Assembly: GCF_022695595.1 (NCBI RefSeq)
Contig: NZ_CP074380.1
Coordinates: 3,422,001 to 3,486,000 of the forward strand
Length of the DNA: 64,000 bases
DNA from: Streptomyces sp. MST-110588
GTDB lineage: Bacteria > Actinomycetota > Actinomycetes > Streptomycetales > Streptomycetaceae
Direction: 5' to 3'
Part shown: positions 1 to 9,247 of the stretch, one piece after another
How the letters are laid out: the number at the start of each line of letters is the position of its first letter
Numbering within the stretch: the stretch's first letter is position 1
Made by a program: the position numbers and the translations under genes
The notes under the pieces: generated by a model
Told to the model about the DNA's origin: nothing
What the model saw: only the letters and a program-made list of their open reading frames with translations
Database searches by the model: none

Positions 1-26
1 CGGCCGTACGGCCCTACGGATACGGG

Positions 27-740
27 CTACCCGGCGCCCGTGCCGGCGGGAGCGACCGGCACCGTCGCCGGCTGCTTCCACGCCGTCATCTCCACCTTGC
101 CGGTGGTGCCCACGTCGATCAGTTCGCGTACGTGCTGCACGGGCTGCCCCTCGGCCGGAGCGACCTCCAGGAACGCGCCGTTGTTGATTCCACGGCTGAC
201 GTCGGTGACCGTGTTCCGCCACACGAGTATCGTCTCGGCGGCCTCGCCCGGCCGGAGCGTCAGGGGGCGGGGCCCGGGGTCCTTGATGTCGGACGCCGCC
301 TGTGCCCCCTTCACTGCCCTCACCTTGAGCGGCTCACGCTTGTCGTCCAGGACCCGCAGATGCGGGTAGCCGTTCACCTTGAACGGGCGCTTGCCGCAGT
401 TGGTCATGCGGACCGCCATCGAGCGCAGGCCCATCGCCGCGTCGACCCGGCTGCCCTTGATGAGGACCCCCGGTTCGGGGCAGGCGGACGCGGTGGCGGC
501 GGGCGGCGTGGGGTGCGGCTTGGCGTCCGGCTTCGGCGCGGGGTCGGCGGAGCAGCCGGTGCCCAGGGCGCCGAGGACGGCCGCCGCTGCCAGGGCGAGG
601 GCCGGGGCCGGGGCCACGCGTACGGTGCGCAGGGCGGGTCCCCGCCGCCCGGCGCGCAGACCCGGGCCCTGCCGTACGGCGCGCAGGCCCGGACCCTGCC
701 GTACGGCGGACGGGACCGGAGCCGTCCGTACATCCTTCAC
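27..740 (-). CDS. DUF4232-like secreted lipoprotein
   Basis: Predicted exported lipoprotein of 237 aa. The GTG start is supported by AGGAGG about six bases upstream. Residues 12-38 are three copies of a nine-residue Arg/Gly/Pro unit (AVRQGPGLR twice, then AGRRGPALR), followed by a hydrophobic segment (about 45-60) and a lipobox-like LGTGC ending at Cys63, then a Pro/Lys-rich linker. The mature part has the Asn-Cys-Gly and Gly-Tyr-Pro pattern of DUF4232 extracellular domains, whose role is unknown. The repeats give an unusually long basic n-region before the signal core. The product is likely anchored on the outer membrane face. The family call rests on pattern only; a downstream start without the repeats is possible but has a weaker ribosome binding site. 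Confidence 0.75.
   Translation of the reverse strand: MKDVRTAPVPSAVRQGPGLRAVRQGPGLRAGRRGPALRTVRVAPAPALALAAAAVLGALGTGCSADPAPKPDAKPHPTPPAATASACPEPGVLIKGSRVDAAMGLRSMAVRMTNCGKRPFKVNGYPHLRVLDDKREPLKVRAVKGAQAASDIKDPGPRPLTLRPGEAAETILVWRNTVTDVSRGINNGAFLEVAPAEGQPVQHVRELIDVGTTGKVEMTAWKQPATVPVAPAGTGAG
627..707 (-). repeat. 27-nt tandem repeat in coding sequence
   Basis: Three in-phase 27-nt units encode the AVRQGPGLR-type repeats ahead of the lipoprotein signal core. The length is a multiple of three, so frame is kept. Confidence 0.8.
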
Positions 741-825
741 CGCGCCTCCTCAGTGGCTGACCGTGTTCTGTTCCACCGGGTTTGCCCAGGTGCGCCCGCG
801 TTTCGATCCTGACGGATGATTCACC

Positions 826-1470
826 CTACTCCGCGGGCCCGACAGCCCGCTTCCAGGACGCGTCCTGGAGGGTCTGCAAATGCCTCCGCAGCAGCTCCAG
901 TTGCACGTCCGGGGTCAGCAGGTCCGGTTCCAGTACCGCCTGGAGGTTGATGCCGTCCAGCAGTACGGACAGCCGCAGGCTCTCGGACTCGACATCCAGG
1001 CTGTCCGGCAGCCCTCCCTCCTCCTGCGCCCCGCGCAGCACCCGCGCCAGCAGGGCGCGGGTGCCCGCCTGCCACTCCAGGGCCCAGGGCCGCAGTTCGG
1101 GCCGCGTACGGGCGGCGGTGGTGAACGCCTGCCACAGGACCGCCTCCTCACGGCGCGGTTCATCCAGAGGGAGGAACTCGGCCAGGAACTCCTCGACCTG
1201 CGTACGGCGCTGCCGCCCGGCGGCCGGCGAGAGGAGCCGCTCGATGTGCCCGTGGAGGCGCCCTTCGAGGCGGCCGATCAGCTCACGCATGGCGAAGATG
1301 ATCGTCTCGTCGTGATCGCTGAAGTAGTGCCGGACGGACCCGATGGCCAGTCCCGCCTCCTCGGCGACGTTACGGAGCGAGGCACCTTCCACCCCCTCGC
1401 GGCCGACCACGCGGAGGACGGCATCGGCCACGGCCCGACGGCGGGTCAGCGGATCGACGATCTTAGGCAT
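826..1470 (-). CDS. TetR-family transcriptional regulator
   Basis: A 214-aa regulator. The N-terminal helix-turn-helix is clear: the start MPKIVDPLTRRRAV, then ASLRNVAEEAGLAIGSVRHY, the recognition helix typical of TetR proteins with a BetI-like C-terminal ligand domain. It is divergent from a small membrane protein gene, and a perfect 6-1-6 palindrome lies just upstream of its start codon, so autoregulation and control of the divergent gene are likely. The ligand cannot be read from sequence. Confidence 0.88.
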   Translation of the reverse strand: MPKIVDPLTRRRAVADAVLRVVGREGVEGASLRNVAEEAGLAIGSVRHYFSDHDETIIFAMRELIGRLEGRLHGHIERLLSPAAGRQRRTQVEEFLAEFLPLDEPRREEAVLWQAFTTAARTRPELRPWALEWQAGTRALLARVLRGAQEEGGLPDSLDVESESLRLSVLLDGINLQAVLEPDLLTPDVQLELLRRHLQTLQDASWKRAVGPAE

Positions 1471-1472
1471 GT

Positions 1473-1485
1473 TGCCATTATGGCA
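1473..1485. promoter_or_regulatory. palindromic TetR operator candidate
   Basis: TGCCAT-T-ATGGCA is a perfect inverted repeat with a one-base centre, three bases before the tetR start codon. A further ATGGCA half-site lies at 1505-1510 toward the divergent gene. Its position suits simultaneous repression of both genes. Confidence 0.6.
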
Positions 1486-1555
1486 TGGGCGAGCTAAATT
1501 GTTTATGGCACGACCGAGCTATAAAAATCCGCAGAGGCTGAGGGTGGGGGACACG

Positions 1556-2074
1556 ATGAACGGGTGGCTGCTGGCAGGGATCATCGCCGCGGTGGTGGTC
1601 GTGGTGGTGGCCAGGCGGCTCAAGGGCGAACGAGTGACCTTGAGGGACCTGTTCGCCACGCCAGTCATTCTCGTCACCATCGGCGCCTTCCGTATGGCCC
1701 ACACCGACACCCCCCTCACCGGGACGGACCTCGCCTGGGCCGTCCCGGGCGCCGTCGCGGGCACGGCCTTGGGCGCGCTGCGCGGCACCACCGTGCGACT
1801 CTTCGACAAGGACGGGGTCCTGTGGCAGCGCTACACCGCCCGTACGTTCCTCGTCGCCGTCCCGACCCTGGTCCTCATGGCCGGCTACAGCGTCCTTGCC
1901 GTCAAGATGGGGATGCATGACGAGGCCCGGCCGGTGCAGCTCAGCATCGGCGTCAGCTTCCTCGGGGAGGCGCTCGTCATCTTCTGCCGGGGCCGCAGGA
2001 CGGGCATCCCCTTCGGCGCCGACAAGGACCGGCGGCTCACCGACGTGACCGCCGCCCTGCGTCGGTACCGGTGA
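1556..2074 (+). CDS. DUF1453/CcdC-like membrane protein
   Basis: A 172-aa protein starting at ATG 1556, with a purine-rich GGTGGGGG just upstream. Hydrophobic segments lie near residues 4-19, 36-47, 55-73 and 95-115, with another near 130-140, giving about four or five membrane passes. The arrangement of short loops, with an early RRLKGE, resembles the CcdC/DUF1453 group of small integral membrane proteins of unknown role. It is divergent from tetR across 85 bp containing the palindrome, so it is the probable TetR target. Confidence 0.7.
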   Translation: MNGWLLAGIIAAVVVVVVARRLKGERVTLRDLFATPVILVTIGAFRMAHTDTPLTGTDLAWAVPGAVAGTALGALRGTTVRLFDKDGVLWQRYTARTFLVAVPTLVLMAGYSVLAVKMGMHDEARPVQLSIGVSFLGEALVIFCRGRRTGIPFGADKDRRLTDVTAALRRYR

Positions 2075-2204
2075 GCCACAGGCCGCATCCGCATCACATC
2101 CGCGCCCCGTCCACAGCTTGTGGACAACCGTCCCGCGCAACGGACGCCCTCGAAGCAGCCGTCCCGCGCAGCAGCCGCCCCGCGCGCGACTGACCGTCCG
2201 GCCG

Positions 2205-3221
2205 TCAGTCCCGCTGCGCGCCCGCCGGAAGCCTGCGCGGGCCGACCGTGGTACGGGTACGGGTGTGGAAGGCGTGGTCCAGCATCTTCGCGGCGTCGGC
2301 GTAGCGATTCGGAGCGTTGAGGACGGTCCCGATCACCGTACGGTTGCCGCGCCTGGCCGCGAAGACCAGACATGACCCGGACGCCTTTCCGGTGCCCGTC
2401 TTGATGCCGATGGCCCCACGGTAGGAACCCAGCAACTCGTTCGTGTTGTACCAGGTGTACGTCCGGTTGACGTTGACCGCTTTCTGCCTGGTGACGGACG
2501 ACTTCACGATCGAGGCGAAGGTGCGGTTGCCCAGCGCGTACCGCGCGAGCCGGACCAGGTCCCGGGGAGTGGAGTAGTTGCCGCCGTGGGAGATGCCGTC
2601 GAAGGAGTCGTACCTGGTGTTGCGCAGCCCGAGGGACGAGGCCCGCGCGTTCATCTTGGAGATGAACGACTTCGTTCGCCTGGCCTCGGTGTTCCCACGA
2701 CCGAAGGTGTCGGCCAGCGCGTACGCGGAGTCGCAGCCCGACGGCAGCAGCAGCCCGTACAGGAGCTGGCGGACGGTCAGCTTGTCGCCGACGCGCAGGT
2801 CGGCCGTGCTGGCGCCGTGCCGGACGACGTAGTCGCGGTAGGACTTCTTGACCGTGATCCGTCTGCCGAGGTCCGTGCCTCGGCCGTCAAGGATGATCAT
2901 GGCTGTCATGATCTTGGTGGTGCTGGCCATCGGGCGCCGGGTGTCCGCCGCCTTGCTCCACAGCGGCCGGTTGGCCCCGCTGTCCAGCAGATACGCGCCT
3001 TTCGCACGGACTCCCGAGGGGCCGCCGGCAGCCTGGGCTCCCGGTACGGGCAGGGCGACGGCGACGGCCGCGGTCGACGCCGTCAGCGCCACCCCCAGCG
3101 CCGGGCCCGCCCCCGCCGCTGCGACCCTCCTGCGCACAGCAGCCACCCCCGGCACCACACCCGTTCCCGGCGCCGCGCACGCTTGCCCCCACTGAGGTTC
3201 ATCGATGCTCCCGTTCCTCAT
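2205..3221 (-). CDS. D-alanyl-D-alanine carboxypeptidase (S11)
   Basis: Penicillin-binding enzyme that trims the terminal D-Ala of peptidoglycan stem peptides outside the cell. The three active-site boxes are present in order: STTK, SGC (the usual SGN with Cys in place of Asn, in LLPSGCDSAYALAD) and KTGTG. A signal-type hydrophobic stretch ending GAQA precedes the domain. ATG 3221 gives 338 aa; GTG at 3137 would start immediately before the signal peptide and also has a GGGGGTGG upstream, so the start is uncertain. The frame is open further upstream, but that part has no export-signal character. Length is in the usual range for low-molecular-weight PBPs. Confidence 0.88.
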   Translation of the reverse strand: MRNGSIDEPQWGQACAAPGTGVVPGVAAVRRRVAAAGAGPALGVALTASTAAVAVALPVPGAQAAGGPSGVRAKGAYLLDSGANRPLWSKAADTRRPMASTTKIMTAMIILDGRGTDLGRRITVKKSYRDYVVRHGASTADLRVGDKLTVRQLLYGLLLPSGCDSAYALADTFGRGNTEARRTKSFISKMNARASSLGLRNTRYDSFDGISHGGNYSTPRDLVRLARYALGNRTFASIVKSSVTRQKAVNVNRTYTWYNTNELLGSYRGAIGIKTGTGKASGSCLVFAARRGNRTVIGTVLNAPNRYADAAKMLDHAFHTRTRTTVGPRRLPAGAQRD

Positions 3222-3732
3222 TCGCTGTGGTGAGGCGACCGCATACTGCCACCGTGGCCACACGAAGAGAAACCGGAACTCCGGGGCCTCACACGGGAGT
3301 CTGACCCCGCTCCGCCCGCTTGACCTCCGGCGTTGACGTCCGGTCGGCCAGGAGCGCGGCAGCCGCACCCTCACGCGGTACGCGGGGCCGGCAAGCGCTC
3401 CCGCAGGGCGGTCACCATCGCGCCGTCGATCCGGGCGGACCCGGCCCGCACGCGTTCGGCCCGGACCGGCCGCCGCTCCTCGCGGCCGGATTCACCGCGG
3501 CGGCCCTCGTACCGGGTCCCGCCATACGGGCACGCCCCGCGCCCCCCGATGAGAGACGGGGTGGGGCGGGGCGTGGAACGGGCGCGAAGACCCGGGTGCG
3601 CCGGTGCGCCGGAGGTGCCAGGAACCGCAGACGTCAGAAACCGAAGTGCCAGGAACCGAAGTGCCGGGAACCGAACCGGACGCATCAGGCACCGGACACA
3701 TCAGACACCGGACGCATCAGACGCCGAACGCA
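3222..3732. other. intergenic region without a gene
   Basis: About 500 bp between the carboxypeptidase start and the end of the next minus-strand gene. No frame has a convincing start, ribosome binding site or protein family. Its left part is GC-rich low-complexity DNA; its right end holds short tandem repeats. Confidence 0.6.
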
Positions 3733-3736
3733 TCAG
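3643..3736. repeat. 15-bp and 16-bp tandem repeats
   Basis: Two copies of a 15-bp unit (gaagtgccaggaacc type, 3643-3672) are followed by three full copies and one partial copy of a 16-bp unit (gacgcatcaggcaccg type) at 3679-3736. The last unit overlaps the stop codon of the neighbouring coiled-coil protein gene. Confidence 0.8.
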
Positions 3737-5205
3737 GAAATGGCGCTGCGCAGCTCCGCGATGTCGAACTGCTCGGTCTCGTCGTGCGCGGTCAGGTCGA
3801 TGACCTCTCCCACGCCGTCGGCCGTCCCGCGGCCCGCCGGAGCGACGTCCGGTCCGGCGGCCACGCCCGACGGCTCGGCGCCGCTCACGGGACCCGCCGT
3901 CGTACGTACCCCGCCCGCGGCCCCACGGCTCGACTGCTCGGCGACGGCCTCGTCCCCGACCACATCCGCGAGGTCGTCCTCCAGCGGTGCCGGAAGCGGC
4001 TGCCGGTTCCTGCCGGTCGAGTTGCCGAAGAAGTCGAACCCACCGGTGGTACGGGGCGCGGGCAGCCGCCGGGCCGCGAGCTGTGCCGTCGCCACGGCGG
4101 CCGGCACCCGGCTCCCCCCGGTCGGCACATCACCGGCCGTACGGACGCCGGCACCGTCCCGGCCACCCGCGTCGATCGCCTCGTCCGGCCGACCGGCCCG
4201 CTCTGCCCGACCGGCCCGCTGCGCCCGGCCGGCCCGTGTGTCATCAACCGCACGGGAGGTCCGGTCCTCAGCGACCTGGCCACCACGACCGTTGCCGCCA
4301 CCGGCACCGGCCTCGTCGGCAGCATCGACGCCCCGACCGGTCACGCCGCCCGCAGCCCGCCGCTCACCGCCGCTCCGGCCAGCCGCACCCCGGTCAGCCG
4401 CACCTTGATCAGCCACACTCTGATCACCAGCACCACCCTGCCCGATGGCGTCCAGCCCGACACGCTCCTGCCCGGCACCTTCCTGCCCGACGCGATCCCG
4501 TTCACCGCGATCCCGTGAACCGCGATCCTCATCGACGCTCTGACGGGCGGCGTTGCGGGCAAGCCGGCGCAGCGCCCGGTCGGCCTTCCGGTACGCCTCG
4601 GCACCGAGCCCACCCGGCTCCGCACCCGGCTTCGTACGCGACTCCGCCCCGGGCCCCTCCACACGGGCCCCGTCCGCGTTGGCCCCGTCCGTGCCGGCCA
4701 CCTCCGCATCGGCCCCGTCGACCGCGGGCAGCGCCTTCGCCGCCGGGACCGCCGCCTCGATTGCGAGCAGCCGACGGCCCTCCAGGGCGCTGGCCCGTTC
4801 GGTCTCGGCCGTGGCGTAACGGCGCAGCAGCGCGGCGTGCTCGCTGCGCAGCCGGGCCAGCTCGGCGCGCTTGGACCGCAGCTTGGCCTCCAGGGCGCCG
4901 CGCAGCTCGCGGGACTCCTCCACGTCCGTTTCGAGCTCGGCTATGCGCTCCTCGGTCTTCCACTCGTCGCGCGCCCGGGCGCTGGTGAGTTCCGCGACGC
5001 GCTTGCCGGCCGTACGGTCCCAGGCGCGCAGGAGGACGGCGCCGCCGACCGCCGCGCCGGCCGCGCCGGCGGCCAGCAGCCGCTGTACCAGGTCATCGCC
5101 GACGAGCCAGGCACCGGCGGCACAGGCGATCGACGCGCCGGCGACCGTCGTGGGGGGAAGAAGCCGGTGCAGGGGTGCTGAATGGCGGTGGCGTCCTCGT
5201 GGCAT
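3733..5205 (-). CDS. coiled-coil membrane protein, low-complexity C-half
   Basis: A 490-aa protein of unknown function. Residues about 19-62 are two hydrophobic segments (TTVAGASIACAAGAWLVG and an Ala/Gly-rich one). Residues about 65-145 are a charged heptad-like helix (KTEERIAELETDVEESRELR and following), probably a cytoplasmic coiled coil. Residues 150-390 are Ala/Gly/Asp/Arg-rich with degenerate GQ- and RA-containing repeats. The C-terminus is more ordinary (LPAPRTTGGFDFFG, EQFDIAELRSAIS) and may be the conserved part. The architecture recalls membrane-anchored divisome or cytoskeleton scaffold proteins of actinomycetes, but no family is recognised. Confidence 0.7.
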   Translation of the reverse strand: MPRGRHRHSAPLHRLLPPTTVAGASIACAAGAWLVGDDLVQRLLAAGAAGAAVGGAVLLRAWDRTAGKRVAELTSARARDEWKTEERIAELETDVEESRELRGALEAKLRSKRAELARLRSEHAALLRRYATAETERASALEGRRLLAIEAAVPAAKALPAVDGADAEVAGTDGANADGARVEGPGAESRTKPGAEPGGLGAEAYRKADRALRRLARNAARQSVDEDRGSRDRGERDRVGQEGAGQERVGLDAIGQGGAGDQSVADQGAADRGAAGRSGGERRAAGGVTGRGVDAADEAGAGGGNGRGGQVAEDRTSRAVDDTRAGRAQRAGRAERAGRPDEAIDAGGRDGAGVRTAGDVPTGGSRVPAAVATAQLAARRLPAPRTTGGFDFFGNSTGRNRQPLPAPLEDDLADVVGDEAVAEQSSRGAAGGVRTTAGPVSGAEPSGVAAGPDVAPAGRGTADGVGEVIDLTAHDETEQFDIAELRSAIS

Positions 5206-5269
5206 GGCCTGAAACTTACCGTGCGTACGGGGCCTATGGGGCCCCGCACACGAATCCGTTTCCCGCTGG

Positions 5270-6247
5270 TTACTTCTTCACCAGATCCTTCGACTCCAGA
5301 TATGCCGCGGCCACATCGACCGGCTTCTGCCGTTCCGCATCGACCTTGCGGTTCAGGTCGATCAGATCCTTGGTCGTCAGCACGCTGGTGAGCTTGCCCA
5401 GCGCCGTCTCTATCTCCTTGTCGCCGGCGCTCTTGGCATTCACCACGGGCAGCACATTGTCGGCGTTCTGCAACTTCTTGTCGTCCGCCAGGAGGACCAG
5501 TCCGAAGTTGTCGAGCGTGGCGTCCGTCGTCGTGGTCAGCGCGACCTGGTCCGTGCCGTCCTTGACCGCCTGCTTGGCCTGCGGGGTGCCCACACCCTTG
5601 GGGTCGATGCCGGTGACGTCTATGCCGTACGTCTTCTCCAGGCCCGGCTTGCAATACGGCCGGGTCTCGCACTCCTCACCGGCCGCCAGCTTGATCTTCT
5701 GTTTGGACCTGCCGAGGTCCGAGAGCGTCTTGAGCCGGTGCTGATCGGCGAAATCCTTGGTCACCGCGAACGCGTTCTGGTCCGTCGCCTCGCCGGCCGG
5801 CAGCACCTTCAGCCCGCGCGGCCCGGCCAGCTTCTTCAGCTCCTCGACCGTCTTGCCGACATCGCTGGAGGCGACGGGCCGGGCGTCGGGGCCGTTCTTC
5901 TTCCGGTTGAGGAATTCGGCGAGCGTCGAGGCGTATTCCGGTACGACATCGATCTGGCCCTTCTCCAGGGCCGGTTCATACAGCTCACGATTGGCCAGCG
6001 TCTTGACGGTGGTCTTGTAGCCGGCGTCCGAAAGGATCTTGGAATAGATCTCCGCCAGCACCTTGGACTCGGTGAATCCGGCCGATCCGATGACGATCTC
6101 GCCCTGGCCGCCACCACCGCTCTTGGCCGCCCCCTTCTTCTCCAGGCTCTCGCCACCGCACGCGGTCAGTCCGCCCGCCAGGGCGATCACCGCACCCGCA
6201 ACGAGTGCGGTACGGGCCGTACGCGACTTCCAGATCATGGGATTCAC
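5270..6247 (-). CDS. osmolyte ABC transporter substrate-binding lipoprotein
   Basis: A 325-aa periplasmic-type binding protein of the OpuAC/ProX class (glycine betaine, choline or related compatible solutes). Signal peptide with lipobox LTAC at about residues 27-30. The mature protein begins with the class-specific IVIGSAGFTESKVLAEIY and continues with PEYASTLAEF and the AGEECETRP region. GTG 6247 and ATG 6238 are both possible starts. It is the last gene of a minus-strand run after two permease genes. The exact substrate cannot be read from the sequence. Confidence 0.9.
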   Translation of the reverse strand: MNPMIWKSRTARTALVAGAVIALAGGLTACGGESLEKKGAAKSGGGGQGEIVIGSAGFTESKVLAEIYSKILSDAGYKTTVKTLANRELYEPALEKGQIDVVPEYASTLAEFLNRKKNGPDARPVASSDVGKTVEELKKLAGPRGLKVLPAGEATDQNAFAVTKDFADQHRLKTLSDLGRSKQKIKLAAGEECETRPYCKPGLEKTYGIDVTGIDPKGVGTPQAKQAVKDGTDQVALTTTTDATLDNFGLVLLADDKKLQNADNVLPVVNAKSAGDKEIETALGKLTSVLTTKDLIDLNRKVDAERQKPVDVAAAYLESKDLVKK

Positions 6248-6320
6248 CGTCCAGGAGAGAGAGGAGAAGAGAAGAGATTCAGGCCGATACGCGGAGGGGG
6301 TACGGAACCGGACGCCGCGG

Positions 6321-7136
6321 TCACCGCGCCCCGGCCCCGGTTCCGGCTGCTACCCCGGGCCCGCCCTTTTGACGCGCCCCGCCACCGCGACGCGCGTCAC
6401 CGCTCCGGCGCGCACCACGACCACGGCCCGGGCCCCGTCCCGCGCCGCCGCCCGCACCCGTGCGGCCACGACCGCGCCCGCGCATCGGGTCGCACAGCCG
6501 GTCCGCCAGCACCAGCAGCCCCTCCACGAGCAGCGCCAGTGCGGCCACCAGCGCCGCACCCGCCACCACCTGCGGCGTGTCGTAGTTGCCGAAGCCCGCG
6601 GTGATGATCCGGCCCAGGCCGCCGCCGCCCGCCAGCGCCGCCAGTGTGGTCGTCGCGACCACCTGCACCGCCGCCGAACGCAGCCCCGTCATGATCAGCG
6701 GGTAGGCCAACGGGAGTTCGACCCGTATCAGGAGCTGGCGCCCGGACATGCCCATCCCCCGGGCGGCCTCGACCACGTCCCGGTCCGCCTCCCGCATGCC
6801 GACGTACGCATTGGTCAGCAGCGGCGGTACGGCGAACAGCACCAGCGCCACGATCGTCGGCCAGTCCCCCGCCGTCCCCAGCGGGCTGAGCGTCAGCAGG
6901 ACCAGTACGGCGAAGGTCGGCACCGCGCGCCCGACGTTGGAGATGTTGACCGCCAGCGCCCCGCCCTTGCCTATGTGCCCCAGATACAGGGCCACCGGCA
7001 GCGCTATCAGGCAGGAGATCGCCAGGCACAGCCCGCTCAGGTACAGATGCTCACCCAGTCGGTGCCAGACTCCTTTCTCCCCGGTCCAGTTGGCCGCCGT
7101 GCCCAGCCACTGCCATGCGCCCGTGATCGCGTCCAT
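6321..7136 (-). CDS. osmolyte ABC transporter permease
   Basis: A 271-aa BPD-type inner membrane permease of the OpuBB/ProW family. About five to six membrane segments lie in residues 30-215, with the EAA-type loop EAARGMGMSGRQLLIRVELP that contacts the ATPase. The C-terminal 55 residues are an Arg/Gly-rich tail with GRGRGR-like repeats, not normally part of the family and probably cytoplasmic. It starts four bases after the upstream permease gene, so the two are co-translated and probably form the heterodimeric channel. Confidence 0.9.
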   Translation of the reverse strand: MDAITGAWQWLGTAANWTGEKGVWHRLGEHLYLSGLCLAISCLIALPVALYLGHIGKGGALAVNISNVGRAVPTFAVLVLLTLSPLGTAGDWPTIVALVLFAVPPLLTNAYVGMREADRDVVEAARGMGMSGRQLLIRVELPLAYPLIMTGLRSAAVQVVATTTLAALAGGGGLGRIITAGFGNYDTPQVVAGAALVAALALLVEGLLVLADRLCDPMRGRGRGRTGAGGGAGRGPGRGRGARRSGDARRGGGARQKGGPGVAAGTGAGAR

Positions 7137-7140
7137 CGCC

Positions 7141-7872
7141 TCAGGCCACCGCCTTCTTCGCCCGCTGTCCGCGCCACGTCCGCCCCGTGCCCGTACCCGA
7201 CCGCGACCGCGCGCGGGTCCAGGGGGTCAGCAGCCGCTGTACGCCGATGAGCAGCAGATCGGCGATGACCGCCAGCAGGACGCACAGCACCGACGCCGTG
7301 AGCACCTCGGCCTTGAAGAACCCCTCCATACCGCTGGATATGAGGTTCCCCAGGCCGCCGTAGCCGACGACCGCACCGATCGTCGTCATCGCCACCGTCG
7401 AGACCGTGGCGATGCGCACCCCCGCCATCAGCGCGGGCAGCGCCAGCGGCAGTTCGACCCCGAACAGCAGCTTCGCTGGGCCGTACCCCATGCCGCGCGC
7501 GGCTTCGCGGACCTCGGCAGGCACCGACTCCAGGCCGGCGAGGATGTTCCGTACCAGGATCGTCAGCGAGTAGAGCACCAGGCCCGTGACGACCACCGAG
7601 GCCGAGACGCCGAACAGCGGTGTCAGCAAGGCGAACATCGCCAGCGACGGCACCGTGTAGAGAATCGTCGTCAGCCCCAGCACCGGACCGGCCGCCACCC
7701 GCCAGCGGCGGGCGACCAGCGCCAGCGGAAAAGCGATCAGCAGGCCGATGACCACCGACGCGACCGTGATCCAGATGTGCTGAACGGTCGCCTCCAGCAG
7801 TTCGTGGCTGCGCGTACGGACATACTCACCGCAGATCCAGTCGTTCGCCTGCAGACAGTTGCGCGAACTCAC
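7141..7872 (-). CDS. osmolyte ABC transporter permease
   Basis: A 243-aa permease of the same family as its downstream neighbour, with membrane segments from about residue 35 and the cytoplasmic loop EAARGMGYGPAKLLFGVELP. It is the first gene of the minus-strand permease-permease-binding protein operon and faces the divergent ATPase gene across about 150 bp. That intergenic gap is the likely place for osmotic control, but I see no defined operator. Confidence 0.9.
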   Translation of the reverse strand: MSSRNCLQANDWICGEYVRTRSHELLEATVQHIWITVASVVIGLLIAFPLALVARRWRVAAGPVLGLTTILYTVPSLAMFALLTPLFGVSASVVVTGLVLYSLTILVRNILAGLESVPAEVREAARGMGYGPAKLLFGVELPLALPALMAGVRIATVSTVAMTTIGAVVGYGGLGNLISSGMEGFFKAEVLTASVLCVLLAVIADLLLIGVQRLLTPWTRARSRSGTGTGRTWRGQRAKKAVA

Positions 7873-8020
7873 CCGCGGTCACCTCCCCCGCTTCTCGCTC
7901 ACATTTCCGGTGACTGTCTGCGACCCTATCCCCCACCACTGACATTCGGCCCGGCCCGCCATCCACCGGCAACAACTCGTTCACGGGCGACCGACGGGCG
8001 ACCGTCCACAATGGGGAATC

Positions 8021-9190
8021 ATGATCCGCTTCGAGCACGTCACCAAGAGCTACGCGGACGGCACCACCGCCGTCGACGACCTCTCCTTCGAGGTCGCGGA
8101 GGGAGAGCTGGTCACGCTCGTCGGACCGTCGGGCTGCGGCAAGACCACCACCATGAAGATGGTCAACCGCCTCATCGAGCCGACCAGCGGCCACATCTAC
8201 CTCGACGGCAAGGACATATCCACCACCGACCCCGTGGAGCTGCGCCGCCGCATCGGCTACGTCATCCAGCAGACCGGCCTCTTCCCCCACAAAACCGTCC
8301 TGGACAACACCGCCACCGTCCCCCACCTCCTGGGCTGGCCCCGCAAGAAGGCCCGGGACCGGGCGGCCGAGCTGCTGGAACTCGTCGGCCTGGACCCCTC
8401 CCGGTACGGCGACCGCTACCCCGAGCAGCTCTCCGGCGGCCAGCGCCAGCGCGTCGGCGTGGCCCGGGCGCTCGCCGCCGACCCGCCCGTCCTCCTCATG
8501 GACGAGCCGTTCGGCGCCGTCGACCCGGTCGTGCGCGAGCACCTCCAGACGGAGTTCCTGCGCCTGCAGTCCACGCTCCACAAGACTGTGCTCTTCGTCA
8601 CCCACGACATCGAGGAGGCCGTCCGCCTCGGCGACCGTATCGCCGTCTACGGCTCGGGGCGGGTGGAGCAGTACGACACCCCGGCGACGGTCCTCGGCGC
8701 CCCCGCCACACCGTACGTCGCCGAGTTCGTCGGTGCGGACCGCGGCCTGAAGCGCCTGTCCGTCACGCCCATAGAGACCACCGATCTCGAACAGCCTCCG
8801 GTCGTCCACCTGGACGACACCGCCGGCCGGGCCGCCGCCCGTATGACCGAGGACGGCGCCCCCTGGGCAGTCGTCCTGGACGCCGAAGACCGGCTGCACG
8901 GCTGGGTCGCGGCCGGTGCCCTGGCCGCCGCGGGCTCCGGCGGCCAGAGCACCGTACGGGCGCACGCCCGCCGTATGGACGCCTGGCTGCCGCTGGGCGC
9001 GCCGCTCAAGCAGGCGTTCAGCACGATGCTCCAGTACGACGCCGGCTGGATCGCCGTGCTGGACGGCGACCGCTTCCTGGGTGTGCTCACCCCGGCCGGG
9101 CTCCACGAGGCGCTGCGCCGCTCCACCACCGCCGACGCCGAGAACATCCCGCGCGGCGACGTGGCCCTGGACACGGTCCCCACCCTCTGA
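8021..9190 (+). CDS. osmolyte ABC transporter ATP-binding protein
   Basis: A 389-aa ATPase of the OpuCA/ProV type that powers the divergent permease pair. Walker A GPSGCGKTTT, Q-loop IQQTGLFPHKT, signature LSGGQRQRVG, Walker B VLLMDEPFGAVDP and a switch His (FVTHDIEEA) are all visible. Residues about 250-389 form a C-terminal extension with the spacing of a CBS-domain pair, a module that in OpuA senses ionic strength. The gene is transcribed separately from its permeases, so expression must be coordinated through the shared 150-bp promoter region. Confidence 0.92.
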   Translation: MIRFEHVTKSYADGTTAVDDLSFEVAEGELVTLVGPSGCGKTTTMKMVNRLIEPTSGHIYLDGKDISTTDPVELRRRIGYVIQQTGLFPHKTVLDNTATVPHLLGWPRKKARDRAAELLELVGLDPSRYGDRYPEQLSGGQRQRVGVARALAADPPVLLMDEPFGAVDPVVREHLQTEFLRLQSTLHKTVLFVTHDIEEAVRLGDRIAVYGSGRVEQYDTPATVLGAPATPYVAEFVGADRGLKRLSVTPIETTDLEQPPVVHLDDTAGRAAARMTEDGAPWAVVLDAEDRLHGWVAAGALAAAGSGGQSTVRAHARRMDAWLPLGAPLKQAFSTMLQYDAGWIAVLDGDRFLGVLTPAGLHEALRRSTTADAENIPRGDVALDTVPTL

Positions 9191-9247
9191 CGCCGGGGGA
9201 GCCGGGGGCCCGGCCGCCGCTGACCTGCCGCCGCTAAGCGACTGTCG

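Noticed and set aside
2730..2760. SGC replacing SGN in the D-Ala-D-Ala carboxypeptidase
   Set aside because: I recall the same variant in related actinobacterial enzymes; the other two boxes are intact, so it is probably active.
6748..9237. Long plus-strand frame overlapping the permeases and ABC ATPase
   Set aside because: It spans two opposite genes and has no domain signal; the ABC frames carry all motifs.
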